Assembly (NCBI GenBank): GCA_002793885.1
Contig: PFEG01000002.1
Location: forward strand, 1 to 27,707
DNA: 27,707 nt
Reading direction: 5' to 3'
From: Candidatus Saccharibacteria bacterium CG10_big_fil_rev_8_21_14_0_10_47_8
GTDB taxonomy: Bacteria; Patescibacteriota; Saccharimonadia; Saccharimonadales; UBA10212
Part shown: positions 1 through 7,848 of the stretch, piece by piece
How positions within the stretch are numbered: position 1 is the stretch's first letter
How the letters are laid out: every line of letters starts with the position of its first letter
Notes under the pieces: model-generated
What the model was told of the DNA's origin: nothing
Database searches by the model: none
The model's input: only the letters and a program-made list of their open reading frames with translations
Translations under genes and position numbers: made by a program

Positions 1-43
1 GGGGTAGTGAGCAGTTACCATGAGTCCAGCGATAACACTGGGG

Positions 44-559
44 TCACTCTTTTAGTCTAGCTTTGGCGGCAAGCTTATCGATTATTGTCAGGTCTTTGGG
101 TTTTATTTTGTCCAAAGATTTCAAGGTTCTTGCCACACCTTGAATGTCAGAACAAACTACATCACAGGTAGTAAAAACAAAGGGGTCTTTAAAATTCTTT
201 ATTGTTTTCCCCATATATTCACGTGTTGCCATATTAAACTTCCCACCTATAGGTGCCAAGCCAACAACGGGCTTTTTGAAGTATTTACCTATTAATATCT
301 CTTGTGAGCCGCCAACACTGATGTCATCGGTAAGGTAGACTATTACAACGTCAGCCCTTGAGATCAGGTGGACACTTAGTCCAAAAATATATTCGGGGTT
401 TTTATAATGGTCCCCGTTCTTAACGGGATCTAAATTTTCTAACTTTATGCCAGAAAGTTCCTCAAGCTTAGTTAAAAAATCATCCCGCCAATGGTGGGTA
501 CCAAAAGATGAGTCTTTTCTTACTTTGCCCGCCACATAAACTTTAAGCTCTTTAATCAT
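44..559 (-). CDS. Nucleoside 2-deoxyribosyltransferase-like protein
   Basis: A 171-residue soluble protein. The N-terminus (KVYVAGKV), the central run RADVVIVYLTDD and the following GGSQEILIGKYFKKPVVGL match the Rossmann-like nucleoside 2-deoxyribosyltransferase fold, in which a Gly-rich turn followed by Glu holds the catalytic residue and the enzyme exchanges or hydrolyses the base of deoxynucleosides. The catalytic Glu would be the one in GGSQE. It starts with ATG inside the stop of the upstream Nudix gene (8-nt overlap), so it is probably translationally coupled and the last visible gene of the polA operon. A role in handling damaged deoxynucleosides fits the neighbours but is inferred. 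It could equally be a related sugar-nucleotide-binding protein of the same fold. Confidence 0.65.
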   Translation of the reverse strand: MIKELKVYVAGKVRKDSSFGTHHWRDDFLTKLEELSGIKLENLDPVKNGDHYKNPEYIFGLSVHLISRADVVIVYLTDDISVGGSQEILIGKYFKKPVVGLAPIGGKFNMATREYMGKTIKNFKDPFVFTTCDVVCSDIQGVARTLKSLDKIKPKDLTIIDKLAAKARLKE

Positions 560-1073
560 TTTCTATTTTAAAATGAGCAATTGTTATTTTAACTTCTTCC
601 GCTACAGTACCAATGGTCGGGTAGTCATCAACTTCATCTCCATTAACCCACGCTGAATCAGTAAAAGCACCTTTTTCTAGCTCGACCTCACCGCTACCGT
701 AACGTGCTCCAAAAGTCGTAAGATGAACAGGAATACCATCTGGACGTACAATTAGTGATTCCCTAACAAATATCAGTGGCGGTACTATGGTTATGCCTGC
801 CTCCTCTAAAGCCTCTCTTCCTAGCAATTTAAATAACGGATCAGCAAACACTAAAACCTCACCTTCAATACTAGTAGGATTTTTTATATCTAGATCTTTA
901 TGTTCTAGCTTGCCACCGATTGTAGCCCATTTTCCAGGATGTACTTTCTCTCGCTCATCTCTTTTAAGTATTAAACAACGTCCGTCATCTTCTCGAAAAG
1001 GAATGATGTTAGCAACAACGTAAAAGAGCTTGTCTGGTTTAGCTTCGTCTGTACTTATTCTTTCAGCACTCAT
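552..1073 (-). CDS. Nudix hydrolase with an interrupted Nudix box
   Basis: A 173-residue protein that begins like a Nudix domain (VVANIIPFREDDGRCLILKR, then GKWATIGGKLEH) and has a clear second half of the Nudix box (REALEEAGI). The two halves are separated by about 26 extra residues rich in acidic and hydrophobic positions, so the usual G-x5-E-x7-REUxEExGU spacing is lost and the first Glu is not in register. Nudix enzymes hydrolyse nucleoside diphosphates linked to another group using Mg bound by the REUxEE glutamates, which are present. It starts at ATG with AAGGAG about 11 nt upstream and overlaps the deoxyribosyltransferase-like gene by 8 nt. The substrate is unknown. Confidence 0.72.
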   Translation of the reverse strand: MSAERISTDEAKPDKLFYVVANIIPFREDDGRCLILKRDEREKVHPGKWATIGGKLEHKDLDIKNPTSIEGEVLVFADPLFKLLGREALEEAGITIVPPLIFVRESLIVRPDGIPVHLTTFGARYGSGEVELEKGAFTDSAWVNGDEVDDYPTIGTVAEEVKITIAHFKIEND

Positions 1074-1115
1074 GTGATTTTATTGCTCCTTTGAGTTAAC
1101 CTTATCTCTAGTCTA

Positions 1116-1496
1116 TTACATCATATCAACAAAATTTTGAGTGTTTGGCGAGAGTTCTTTATACACTGTCATCATCTGTTGCTTAGAAAAATATTCGAAC
1201 TTATCAAATGTTTCAGGCTCCATAACTTTTGGCGCACCTTTCAGGATAGAAGCTGAATACCATGTGTAGTGCATGGTTGCATCACCCTGTACAAACTCTT
1301 TTTCGCCGAGTTTTTTATGTATTTTAACCTCTACGCCAAGTTCCTCTTTAACTTCCCGGGCAGCCGCCTGGTCAGGCTTTTCACCTACGTCAATCTTGCC
1401 GCCTGGTATTTCCCATTGAACGTGCCGGCCATTGTTGCGGTGAAGCAGTAAGACTCTCCCCTGCTCGTCTTTGATAATGCATCCAGCAAGCTTCAC
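1116..1496 (-). CDS. Nudix hydrolase, MutT-like size
   Basis: A 126-residue single-domain Nudix protein. The box is canonical: G-KIDVG-E, seven residues, then REVKEELGV, preceded by HVQWEIPGG. The size and the N-terminus (GCIIKDEQGRVLLLHR) are those of small MutT-type enzymes that clean the nucleotide pool, but the substrate cannot be read from the sequence. The start is GTG, supported by AGAGGTG five nt upstream, which lies in the end of the preceding Nudix gene; only 2 nt separate the two genes. It is the second of three adjacent Nudix genes. Confidence 0.85.
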   Translation of the reverse strand: MKLAGCIIKDEQGRVLLLHRNNGRHVQWEIPGGKIDVGEKPDQAAAREVKEELGVEVKIHKKLGEKEFVQGDATMHYTWYSASILKGAPKVMEPETFDKFEYFSKQQMMTVYKELSPNTQNFVDMM

Positions 1497-1498
1497 GA

Positions 1499-2065
1499 TT
1501 ACACCTCTGTCTTAGAAAGCATATTTTTCATTTCAGTTATTGCCATCTGGTAAACATATATAGGTCTGGATGAATATTGCTTGTAAACTTCAGGGTCATT
1601 AATATCCCGTTCAAATTCAGCTACGAGGTGCCATCTTATGTCGTCGACTTCAGTTTTTTGAAACTTTAATAATGCTAGGTCTATTTCCATCTGCAAAATA
1701 TAAGTCCAATCAAAGACTCTATGAATCCAACCTATTGGAAGTTTAGCGTCAAAAATTGTAGTACCAATAAATCTCAGCCTTTTGGGGTCAATCGTCAGCT
1801 CTAGTTCTTCCTTCGCTTCCCGAACTAAAGTTTGTGGCGAGATTTCGCCACTGTCTACATGGCCAGCAACTGAGATATCCCAAGTATTAGGAAAAATGAC
1901 TTTTCGTGGGCTTCTGTGTTGCAAAAGCACTTCCCCCTTCGAGTTATAGATCCACAAATGCGCACCCGCATGCCATAGTTCCCGTTTGTGAACTTCTTTT
2001 TTAGATAAAACCTCCCCGGTTTTGTTGCCCCACTGGTCTAAAACATCTATTAGTTCGTCTTTCAT
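1499..2065 (-). CDS. Nudix hydrolase of the YfcD / isopentenyl-diphosphate isomerase-like group
   Basis: A 188-residue protein opening with ELIDVLDQWGNKTGE and HKRELWHAGAHLWIYN, the usual start of the YfcD group that resembles IPP isomerase type 1. The Nudix box is present (GHVDSGE, seven residues, REAKEELEL), but the Gly of the EExGU part is Glu. The family is broad; members act on nucleotide derivatives or are uncharacterised, so the substrate is left open. The start ATG overlaps the stop of the upstream membrane-protein gene as ATGA, indicating coupled translation within the polA-led operon. Confidence 0.82.
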   Translation of the reverse strand: MKDELIDVLDQWGNKTGEVLSKKEVHKRELWHAGAHLWIYNSKGEVLLQHRSPRKVIFPNTWDISVAGHVDSGEISPQTLVREAKEELELTIDPKRLRFIGTTIFDAKLPIGWIHRVFDWTYILQMEIDLALLKFQKTEVDDIRWHLVAEFERDINDPEVYKQYSSRPIYVYQMAITEMKNMLSKTEV

Positions 2066-2328
2066 TGTTTGCTCCGGTGTTTACCCAATTTAGAGTTAGC
2101 GGTTTTTCGTTTTTTATAAATAGCCGGAACCGATATATATGCGATTGCTACTAGGGCGGGAATCAATATAAACAATATAACGGCCATTTGCCCATCTGGC
2201 TTAAGGGCTACTTGCCCATTCCAATATAGTTGATCCCGCTGGCGCCAATACGAGATACTGAACGCATATGTAATCAGCATTAACATAATAAATATCGTAA
2301 ACTTACGCGAATTTAATTTAGATTTCAT
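2062..2328 (-). CDS. Small two-helix membrane protein
   Basis: An 88-residue protein with two clear hydrophobic segments (about residues 10-27 and 47-70) and a strongly basic C-terminal tail (KKRKTANSKLGKHRSKQ), which by the positive-inside rule places both ends in the cytoplasm. No family is recognised. It is joined at both ends by ATGA overlaps: its start overlaps the AlkB-like gene stop and its stop overlaps the next Nudix start. It is therefore an integral part of the operon and not a chance ORF. Function unknown. Confidence 0.7.
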   Translation of the reverse strand: MKSKLNSRKFTIFIMLMLITYAFSISYWRQRDQLYWNGQVALKPDGQMAVILFILIPALVAIAYISVPAIYKKRKTANSKLGKHRSKQ

Positions 2329-3074
2329 GATTTACTCCAGTTATCGTACTCAGCTCTAGGAATTGGTTCATCAGGTCTAGTATTGGCCCTTATGGTCATA
2401 GATACGCGTTGAGGAGTATAAATTGTTGTTACTGCATGTTCTGGGCGTAAATCTTCGTTGCCAAGCAAACCAGTCGCTCGCATCAAAACAAGGCCACCCG
2501 GGGCCGTTGTAACCCAGTTTGCTTTGCCATCCACCGTTTTATAGTCAAACTTTGCGATGCCCCTTAGACTAAGTGTGGCTATAAGCCCTGGATGCCGACT
2601 ATTGTCTTTATGCATACTAAGACCTCCATCTCCCGAGTGATAGAGGTGAAAAGCTATCTCATCAGCGGTCCACGGTTCGAGTGATGGATAAAGGAAGGCT
2701 AGGCCCCTGATAAGATCTTGGATATCCCCGATAAATTTTCTTGTGGTCGGAGAAATATCCATAAACCTTTGGTCACCTTCCAGGAGCTTTAGGGCGAATG
2801 CGTCAAAACGTTGCTCAATACGGACTCCCCTTTCGTTTACGAACGCACCATCGACTTTGCGCCAAATAATCCCATTATTGGCTTCGTGTTGTAGGCGACC
2901 TAAGGTGGTAGGGCTGATCACTCTAGGGATATGAGCGACACCAGAGCCATCATGATCAAGTCTTTCCACTATATCTATTAACTGCTCAGGTCCGATCTGT
3001 AGCAACGACTCTCGGGCGACGGTATTACCACCAACATCCACATACTGCGGAGGGCCAAATCTTTCCCCTGTCAT
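2325..3074 (-). CDS. AlkB-like 2-oxoglutarate/Fe(II) dioxygenase
   Basis: A 249-residue protein whose C-terminal half has the AlkB-type double-stranded beta-helix signature: FHLYHSGDGGLSMHKDN (substrate-lid region followed by the HxD iron ligands), a distal His in RPEHAV, and RVSMTIR, the R-x-S-x-T-x-R motif that binds 2-oxoglutarate in AlkB. AlkB enzymes oxidatively remove alkyl lesions from DNA or RNA bases, which fits its place directly after polA. The N-terminal ~100 residues are not recognised. The longest reading frame opens at a TTG (3086), but the ATG at 3074 overlaps the polA TGA stop as ATGA, the same junction used by the next two genes, so 3074 is preferred. The exact substrate is not predictable. 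Confidence 0.75.
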   Translation of the reverse strand: MTGERFGPPQYVDVGGNTVARESLLQIGPEQLIDIVERLDHDGSGVAHIPRVISPTTLGRLQHEANNGIIWRKVDGAFVNERGVRIEQRFDAFALKLLEGDQRFMDISPTTRKFIGDIQDLIRGLAFLYPSLEPWTADEIAFHLYHSGDGGLSMHKDNSRHPGLIATLSLRGIAKFDYKTVDGKANWVTTAPGGLVLMRATGLLGNEDLRPEHAVTTIYTPQRVSMTIRANTRPDEPIPRAEYDNWSKS

Positions 3075-5788
3075 AGCTTGCCCCAATTTTTACCACTGGT
3101 GATGTCTACCTTTAACTTTACGGGGAGTTTATAAATGTTTTCCATGGTGTCCTTAAGCAAATCACCCACAATTTTAGCATCATCCTTCCCACATTCTATA
3201 AGTAAAGAATCATGAATCTGTAACAGAATCCTGGGCCGATTTACAGCTTTTAGCTGTGAGCTTTTAGCTGTGAGCTGATCCAGTTTTTGCTGGATCTTGA
3301 TCATCGCCAGTTTGGTCAAATCGGCCGCCGTTCCCTGCACCGGCATATTAACTGCCGCGCGAAATGCGCCTTCGCGGACCACGAAATTGGATGATTTTAC
3401 ATCCGGAGTCGGGCGCCGGCGACCCAGCAATGTTTCTACATAGCCGTCATTGGTAGCTTTCTCACGGGTTTTTTCTATGTATTCTTTGAGCTTGGGGCGA
3501 ACCTCAAAATACTTCTTGATAAAATCGCGCGCGGCTCCGTAGGCCATACCAGTACCTTCTGCCAGGCCGTGCGGGCCCTGGCCGTATAAAATACCAAAGT
3601 TTACGGCTTTGGCCTCGTAGCGCTGCTGCTTGGTAACATCTTCCGGTCTAATCCCTAGCACATCAGCGGCGGTTAGAACATGGATGTCTTCGTCTTTGTT
3701 AAAAGCCTCAATCATGCCTTTGTCGTCCGCCAGTACGGCCGCCAGCCGAAGCTCGAACTGGCTGTAATCGGCACTGATAAGTACATTCCCCTTCTCCGCC
3801 ACGAACGCCGTGCGGATGCGGTTGCCGAGCTCGGTGCGAACAGGAATATTCTGCAAATTCGGGTCCACAGAGCTAAGCCGGCCGGTCGGGGCGGTGGTGA
3901 GGTTAAAAGTTGTATGCACTCGGCTATTTTCGTCCACCATGGTGGGCAAAGTATCAACGTATGTGTTCTTTAGTTTGGTGACTTCACGGTACTGGCTGAT
4001 AAGATCAATAACTGGGTGCAGCCCTCTTAATTTGCTCAGCTCGCTGGCGGCTGTGGAGTGGCCGGTCTTGGTCTTTTTGACGAACTGGGTCGGCAAATTT
4101 AATTTGCTAAAAAGCACATCGGCCAGCTGGGCCGGCGAGCTGATATTAAACTCAAAATCGGCGTGCCCATAGATGTTTTGCTCCAAATCGCTGATGCTGT
4201 CTTCCAGTTCTTTGGAAAACTTGTTCAGATAACTGCAGTCCAGCTTTATGCCCTCTAGCTCCATATCGGCTATAACTGGGATTACCGGCCATTCTACGTC
4301 TTGTGCCAGCTTAGAAACCTTGGGCATGTTGGCTAGTTCTTTGGCCTGGCGCTCGTACAGTTGAGCTATCACTGCCATGGTCTCAGGTGCGCGGATTATA
4401 AAATCCTCAGTTGGCAAATCTTCAAACGGTGCCCCCTCATAGCCGATACCATCAATCGCTAAATCAGTAAGACTTTGAGCGCGTACCAGTGCATTGATTA
4501 AGTACGCCCCTACCAAAACGTCATGTTCAACGGCCCAAACCGCTCCACCCTGCTTTGAGTTGTTGGAACTTCTAAAAATATTATGCAGAACTTTAATATC
4601 GCTTTTAACGTCGTAACCGACAAGCTTGGCGGTTGGTAAATGGTAAATGGTAGTTAGGGTTTTTCGGACGGCTTCGGGGTTTAGTTTGGTTAAATCCAAG
4701 GTGTAAATAGTCTTTTCGTCGCCCAATATCAAAGCCTGCGGCTTGGTGCCATGGCGGCCGGCGGCACGGGAATGAACAAACATGTGAGAGGTGAGACCTC
4801 TCACATCCAAATCCAGTTTGGGGAGATTTTTATCTGATTCTATGAGCACATTTTTGGGCAGTTTCAACGCCTGGCGACTAACGACTGACGACTGATGACT
4901 ATCCGTCTGCATGTTAGACGGCAGCTTGCCCAAAAGGCTCTTAAACTCCAGCTTTTGCAGCATATCCCTAAGCTCTCCAGTATCAATTTTGGTGCCGTCC
5001 ATCTCTTTTAGGTTGAGTTTTATGGGCGCATCTGTCCAGATGCAGGCCAGTTTTTTGCTCAGGTAGGCCAGGTCTTTGCCGGCTTCTAATTTGGCTTTTA
5101 AGGTTGGCTTTATAAGGCCCAGGTTTTCGTAAACGCCGTCTAGTGTTTTGTAGCTTTTTATTAGCTCCAGCGCAGTTTTTTCACCAACGCCCGGTACGCC
5201 TGGGATGTTGTCGGAACTATCGCCTTTTAGGGCTTTTAGGTCTAAAAATTGTTCAGGACCGATGCCATATTTTTGTTCAAAACTTTCCGGATGGAACAGC
5301 TCAATGTTAGTAAAACCTTTTTTAAGCGCGTAGACGTGGGTGTGGCCGTTAACCAACTGCAAGGCATCCAAATCGGATGTAATCAGCATAGTTTCCACGT
5401 CTTTTTCGCGGGCTTGCACGGCAAACGCGCCCATAATGTCGTCGGCCTCGTAATCGTCGAGCTCGTAAAGCGGCCAAGAAAAGGCTTCCAGTAGTTCGTG
5501 CAACAGGGGTATCTGAGCATAGAAGTCAGGAGGAGGAGCTTTACGCCCAGCCTTGTACTGCGGGTACATCTCTAAGCGTTTTCTAATGTTGGTTTTAGGT
5601 TTATCCCACGCCACACAAACATAATCCGGTTTTAACTTTCTTATAAGTTCCAGCGCCATGGCAGCAAAACCGTAAACACCACCGGTTGGAATACCCTCGC
5701 GAGTAGAAAGATTGGGCATGGCATAATAACCGCGATAAAAAACGCTTTTACCATCAATAATTGCTAGCTTTTTACGCGCCTCTGCCAT
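3071..5788 (-). CDS. polA: DNA polymerase I
   Basis: A 905-residue three-part Pol I. Residues 1-290 are the 5' nuclease (IIDGKSVFYRGYYAM, DDYEADDIMG, SDNIPGVPGVGEKTA). Residues ~310-490 are a 3'-5' exonuclease-like domain that looks degenerate: a normal DxE Exo I motif is not seen, although a GYDVKSD remnant of Exo II remains. The rest is the polymerase, with motif A (DYSQFELR, near residue 674), motif B (KAVNFGILYGQG, ~730) and motif C (QIHDSLLIE, ~856). The gene holds four extra pieces: three 7-nt tandem repeats and one palindromic element, all kept in frame. A TATACT lies 8 nt before the ATG with no Shine-Dalgarno, suggesting leaderless expression. It heads the run of genes down to position 44. 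Confidence 0.97.
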   Translation of the reverse strand: MAEARKKLAIIDGKSVFYRGYYAMPNLSTREGIPTGGVYGFAAMALELIRKLKPDYVCVAWDKPKTNIRKRLEMYPQYKAGRKAPPPDFYAQIPLLHELLEAFSWPLYELDDYEADDIMGAFAVQAREKDVETMLITSDLDALQLVNGHTHVYALKKGFTNIELFHPESFEQKYGIGPEQFLDLKALKGDSSDNIPGVPGVGEKTALELIKSYKTLDGVYENLGLIKPTLKAKLEAGKDLAYLSKKLACIWTDAPIKLNLKEMDGTKIDTGELRDMLQKLEFKSLLGKLPSNMQTDSHQSSVVSRQALKLPKNVLIESDKNLPKLDLDVRGLTSHMFVHSRAAGRHGTKPQALILGDEKTIYTLDLTKLNPEAVRKTLTTIYHLPTAKLVGYDVKSDIKVLHNIFRSSNNSKQGGAVWAVEHDVLVGAYLINALVRAQSLTDLAIDGIGYEGAPFEDLPTEDFIIRAPETMAVIAQLYERQAKELANMPKVSKLAQDVEWPVIPVIADMELEGIKLDCSYLNKFSKELEDSISDLEQNIYGHADFEFNISSPAQLADVLFSKLNLPTQFVKKTKTGHSTAASELSKLRGLHPVIDLISQYREVTKLKNTYVDTLPTMVDENSRVHTTFNLTTAPTGRLSSVDPNLQNIPVRTELGNRIRTAFVAEKGNVLISADYSQFELRLAAVLADDKGMIEAFNKDEDIHVLTAADVLGIRPEDVTKQQRYEAKAVNFGILYGQGPHGLAEGTGMAYGAARDFIKKYFEVRPKLKEYIEKTREKATNDGYVETLLGRRRPTPDVKSSNFVVREGAFRAAVNMPVQGTAADLTKLAMIKIQQKLDQLTAKSSQLKAVNRPRILLQIHDSLLIECGKDDAKIVGDLLKDTMENIYKLPVKLKVDITSGKNWGKL
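3245..3279. repeat. 7-nt tandem microrepeat inside polA (AGCTNNN)
   Basis: Five consecutive heptamers on the plus strand: AGCTTTT, AGCTGTG, AGCTTTT, AGCTGTG, AGCTGAT. On the coding strand they specify roughly LTAKSSQL, inserted just before motif C of Pol I, where other Pol I proteins run straight from the helix into the HD strand. Confidence 0.85.
4634..4654. repeat. 7-nt tandem microrepeat inside polA (TGGTAAA)
   Basis: Three heptamers on the plus strand: TGGTAAA, TGGTAAA, TGGTAGT. They code for part of TTIYHLPTA in the exonuclease-like domain of Pol I, shortly before the GYDVKSD motif. Confidence 0.75.
4782..4806. repeat. Palindromic element in frame within polA
   Basis: A perfect inverted repeat with 11-nt arms (ATGTGAGAGGT and ACCTCTCACAT) and a 3-nt centre GAG. 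Read on the polA strand it encodes VRGLTSH, directly after LDLD at the place where the Exo I motif of the proofreading domain would be expected. Related elements lie in dnaG, the yjbR-like gene and argS. In this copy the centre is inverted relative to the other three. Confidence 0.92.
4875..4900. repeat. 7-nt tandem microrepeat inside polA (CGACTGA)
   Basis: CGACTAA, CGACTGA, CGACTGA and a partial TGACT on the plus strand. It encodes DSHQSSVVSRQ in the linker between the 5' nuclease and exonuclease-like domains of Pol I. Confidence 0.85.
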
Positions 5789-5796
5789 TAGTAATA

Positions 5797-5802
5797 AGTA
5801 TA
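5797..5802 (-). promoter_or_regulatory. -10 box of polA
   Basis: TATACT on the minus strand, 8 nt before the polA ATG. No Shine-Dalgarno lies between, so transcription probably starts at or next to the start codon. No convincing -35 is seen. A short inverted repeat (CGCTGT ... ACAGCG) covers the upstream part. Confidence 0.55.
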
Positions 5803-5883
5803 CGCTGTACCTGTTAAAACAGCGACTGCTTATGGTTCTACTTATGATGCTGGAAGGGCTTTTTCAAGCTCGACAATTTGTGC

Positions 5884-6864
5884 TTACTGGCTGACTTCTG
5901 CCAGAAGTTTTTGGAGATTTTCGTACATTACGCGAAGGTCTCCCGGAAGATGATTGAGAGGGGTTTCTGCTGGCACGGAAGCATTGAGGCCTATCAAGGT
6001 CTCCCTGCCGTACATTGCCACGCCAAATTGACGGCCGTTTTGTAATCCAGCCCGAGTAATGGCAACTTGGCGCGATGCGTAAGTATTACTAGTAACGAAA
6101 CCTACAGGGTCTTCGTGCCGACCTTGGGTAGACAGTGCTTCGGATAAGATCCCCATTACCCTAGCTGTATCTGGTTGATGTCGATACTTTGGCTTTCCAT
6201 CTTCTTCCTGATAATTTTCCCGATCTATTTTAAGTAATACCACCCTCTGACCGCGGCTGGTTTGGCCAACTTCAATCACTTGTCCCATGGCTTTACGAAC
6301 AACAGGATTACCTTCTGCAATTTCATATCCAATGCTAAGGTCAGCAGGCTGTTCGGCTATAGCCCCGTCTGATTTTAGTTTAGCCACCCATGCTGCAGCC
6401 TGATATTCGGTTGTGCCCGGAGGAAAATCTTCACTATATTGTGTTTTTAAGAAATCAAGTTCATCGTCTCCTAATTGGCGATGTGGAGACCCGGCAAACA
6501 CTAAGTCAGTCGGATCACCGTCTTTATCTATTAGTTCAGCTTCGGCTAATATCTTCCATACTTTACCACCCTCGGCAATTCTCACCCCGCCCCTAAGGCC
6601 TGATGGTACGTCTTCGACTGCACCATAGCCAAAACTTCTAGCTACTTCACGCACCCTGTTTACTTGATCCTCATTCCATTCAGGTATGGGTGCGTGGTCT
6701 CGAGTCTCAGGTGGTAAAGGAAACACATCGTCAATATGCGCGCCTTCCCCACCAATTTCTCTGGCAAGATCAACGATAGTAGTAATTTGCATCTCTGTCT
6801 TTTCTTTAATTGCAGTCTTCAGATCCTGATCGCCATTTTGTTCACGGGGTATTTCGTGTGTCAT
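5884..6864 (-). CDS. Unknown protein A flanking the TrmB-type regulator
   Basis: A 326-residue soluble protein without a recognised family. It seems distantly related to the protein at 7849-8844: both share, in the same order, an RSFG motif, a KILAEAELI-type helix, a strand such as DLVFAGSPHR, a later helix with T/A-A-R-V-M-G-I-L, and a strand ending in V-(S/T)-(S/N)-N followed by an Arg-containing helix. That order loosely recalls DUF218 (YdcF/SanA) proteins, which is only a guess. The frame extends to a TTG at 6897, but the ATG at 6864 has AGAGGAT about 8 nt upstream and is preferred. After the TAA stop the same frame stays open for 13 helix-like codons. Confidence 0.6.
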   Translation of the reverse strand: MTHEIPREQNGDQDLKTAIKEKTEMQITTIVDLAREIGGEGAHIDDVFPLPPETRDHAPIPEWNEDQVNRVREVARSFGYGAVEDVPSGLRGGVRIAEGGKVWKILAEAELIDKDGDPTDLVFAGSPHRQLGDDELDFLKTQYSEDFPPGTTEYQAAAWVAKLKSDGAIAEQPADLSIGYEIAEGNPVVRKAMGQVIEVGQTSRGQRVVLLKIDRENYQEEDGKPKYRHQPDTARVMGILSEALSTQGRHEDPVGFVTSNTYASRQVAITRAGLQNGRQFGVAMYGRETLIGLNASVPAETPLNHLPGDLRVMYENLQKLLAEVSQ

Positions 6865-6943
6865 TAAATTAATCCTCTTAATATTAAGATTTAACAAGTC
6901 AGCTATTTTCGAACCGACTACATTATTGCATAATATTTAGTGC

Positions 6944-6951
6944 TTGTATAT
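6944..6951. promoter_or_regulatory. Possible regulator half-site upstream of protein A
   Basis: TGTATATA on the plus strand, identical to one arm of the palindrome at 7010-7028, about 80 nt upstream of the start of protein A. It could let the TrmB-type regulator act on this divergent gene. An 8-nt match in AT-rich DNA is weak evidence. Confidence 0.3.
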
Positions 6952-7009
6952 ACTAATTGCACTATTTTTAATATATTTAACAGTTTACTAGCCAATTTTG
7001 TGAATATAC

Positions 7010-7028
7010 TATATACAAAATGTATATA
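7010..7028. promoter_or_regulatory. Palindromic operator candidate of the TrmB-type gene
   Basis: Perfect inverted repeat with 8-nt arms, TATATACA, AAA, TGTATATA. It lies just upstream of the TATACT -10 box (7035-7040) of the regulator gene, where a bound repressor would block RNA polymerase. TrmB-family proteins bind such short palindromes, so autoregulation is inferred. Confidence 0.55.
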
Positions 7029-7034
7029 TCTTGC

Positions 7035-7040
7035 TATACT
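7035..7040 (+). promoter_or_regulatory. -10 box of the TrmB-type gene
   Basis: TATACT followed by exactly 6 nt (ATCGCT) and the ATG at 7047, with no Shine-Dalgarno. This predicts a transcript starting at the start codon. Confidence 0.6.
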
Positions 7041-7046
7041 ATCGCT

Positions 7047-7847
7047 ATGATTGATTTAACCGCTGCCGGCCTCAGTAAAAATGAAGCGATTTGCTATAAA
7101 ATGCTGCTAACGAAACGGACGTGGCAACCTGCTGAATTGGCTAAAAGTGTGCAAATTACACGAACAAACTGCTATAAAATACTCGATAAACTTGTGAGCT
7201 ATGGTTTGGCAGAGAAACTGGATACCAGCAAGAAACAAAGCTATAGGGCCTTAAACCCAGCCAAGTTGATCGAAATGCTTCACGAGAATAAATTAAAACA
7301 AGAAAAGTTAGAGAAAGAGCTAGAGATAAACGTCCACGAACTACAAAGAGACTACTTAAAAGTTCATGAGCAGCCGGCGATTCGTTATTTCCAAGGTAAG
7401 TCCGATTTGAAAAATATTTTTCTTGATCAAGTAAATACCAAAAGCCCCATATTTTTTATCCATACATTGGCAGGGATAGATTTTTATGGCTACAGCCATA
7501 TGCACAATTTAAGGATGTTAGCCGTAAACAATGGTATTCGGCGATTCGCGCTAACACCCGATACCGATAATGCAACGGTGGATTATAAGGAAACAGATAA
7601 ATTATTCTTACTTCGAAGAACTTGGCTAAAATCTGATGATTACACAGCTCCTGTTGAGTGGGGAGCATATGGGGATAAGCTGTATATTATTTCTTACGGG
7701 AAAGAAGCACTAGGTATGATCATCGAGAGCCCACAAATTGCTGAAGCTTTTCGCCAGCTTTTCGCTCTTTTGGAACGAGGCCAAAAATCTCAGAGTTGGT
7801 ACAAAGAGCTACCTTCATTGGCTAAACGAAAAGCCAAGGTAAATTAA
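7047..7847 (+). CDS. TrmB-family transcriptional regulator
   Basis: A 266-residue protein with an N-terminal winged helix (LTAAGLSKNEAICYKMLL ... PAELAKSVQITRTNCYKILDKL), a short coiled coil (about residues 80-105) and a C-terminal sensor-like domain ending in IIESPQIAEAFRQLFALLE, the standard TrmB-type plan. These regulators usually sense sugars or stress and bind palindromic operators. The frame opens at an ATG at 7020, but that codon lies upstream of the -10 box and inside the operator palindrome, so the ATG at 7047 (MIDLTAAGL) is chosen. It is flanked by two related unknown genes on the opposite strand, which are its likely targets. It ends 1 nt from the end of the convergent gene. Confidence 0.82.
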   Translation: MIDLTAAGLSKNEAICYKMLLTKRTWQPAELAKSVQITRTNCYKILDKLVSYGLAEKLDTSKKQSYRALNPAKLIEMLHENKLKQEKLEKELEINVHELQRDYLKVHEQPAIRYFQGKSDLKNIFLDQVNTKSPIFFIHTLAGIDFYGYSHMHNLRMLAVNNGIRRFALTPDTDNATVDYKETDKLFLLRRTWLKSDDYTAPVEWGAYGDKLYIISYGKEALGMIIESPQIAEAFRQLFALLERGQKSQSWYKELPSLAKRKAKVN

Positions 7848-7848
7848 A

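Noticed and set aside
1..20. ATG on the minus strand at 18-20 as start of a next operon gene
   Set aside because: Only seven codons are inside the window and no ribosome-binding site is evident, so it cannot be supported.
3075..3086. TTG start of the AlkB-like gene
   Set aside because: ATG 3074 gives the ATGA overlap used by neighbouring genes, and the added residues are not conserved-looking.
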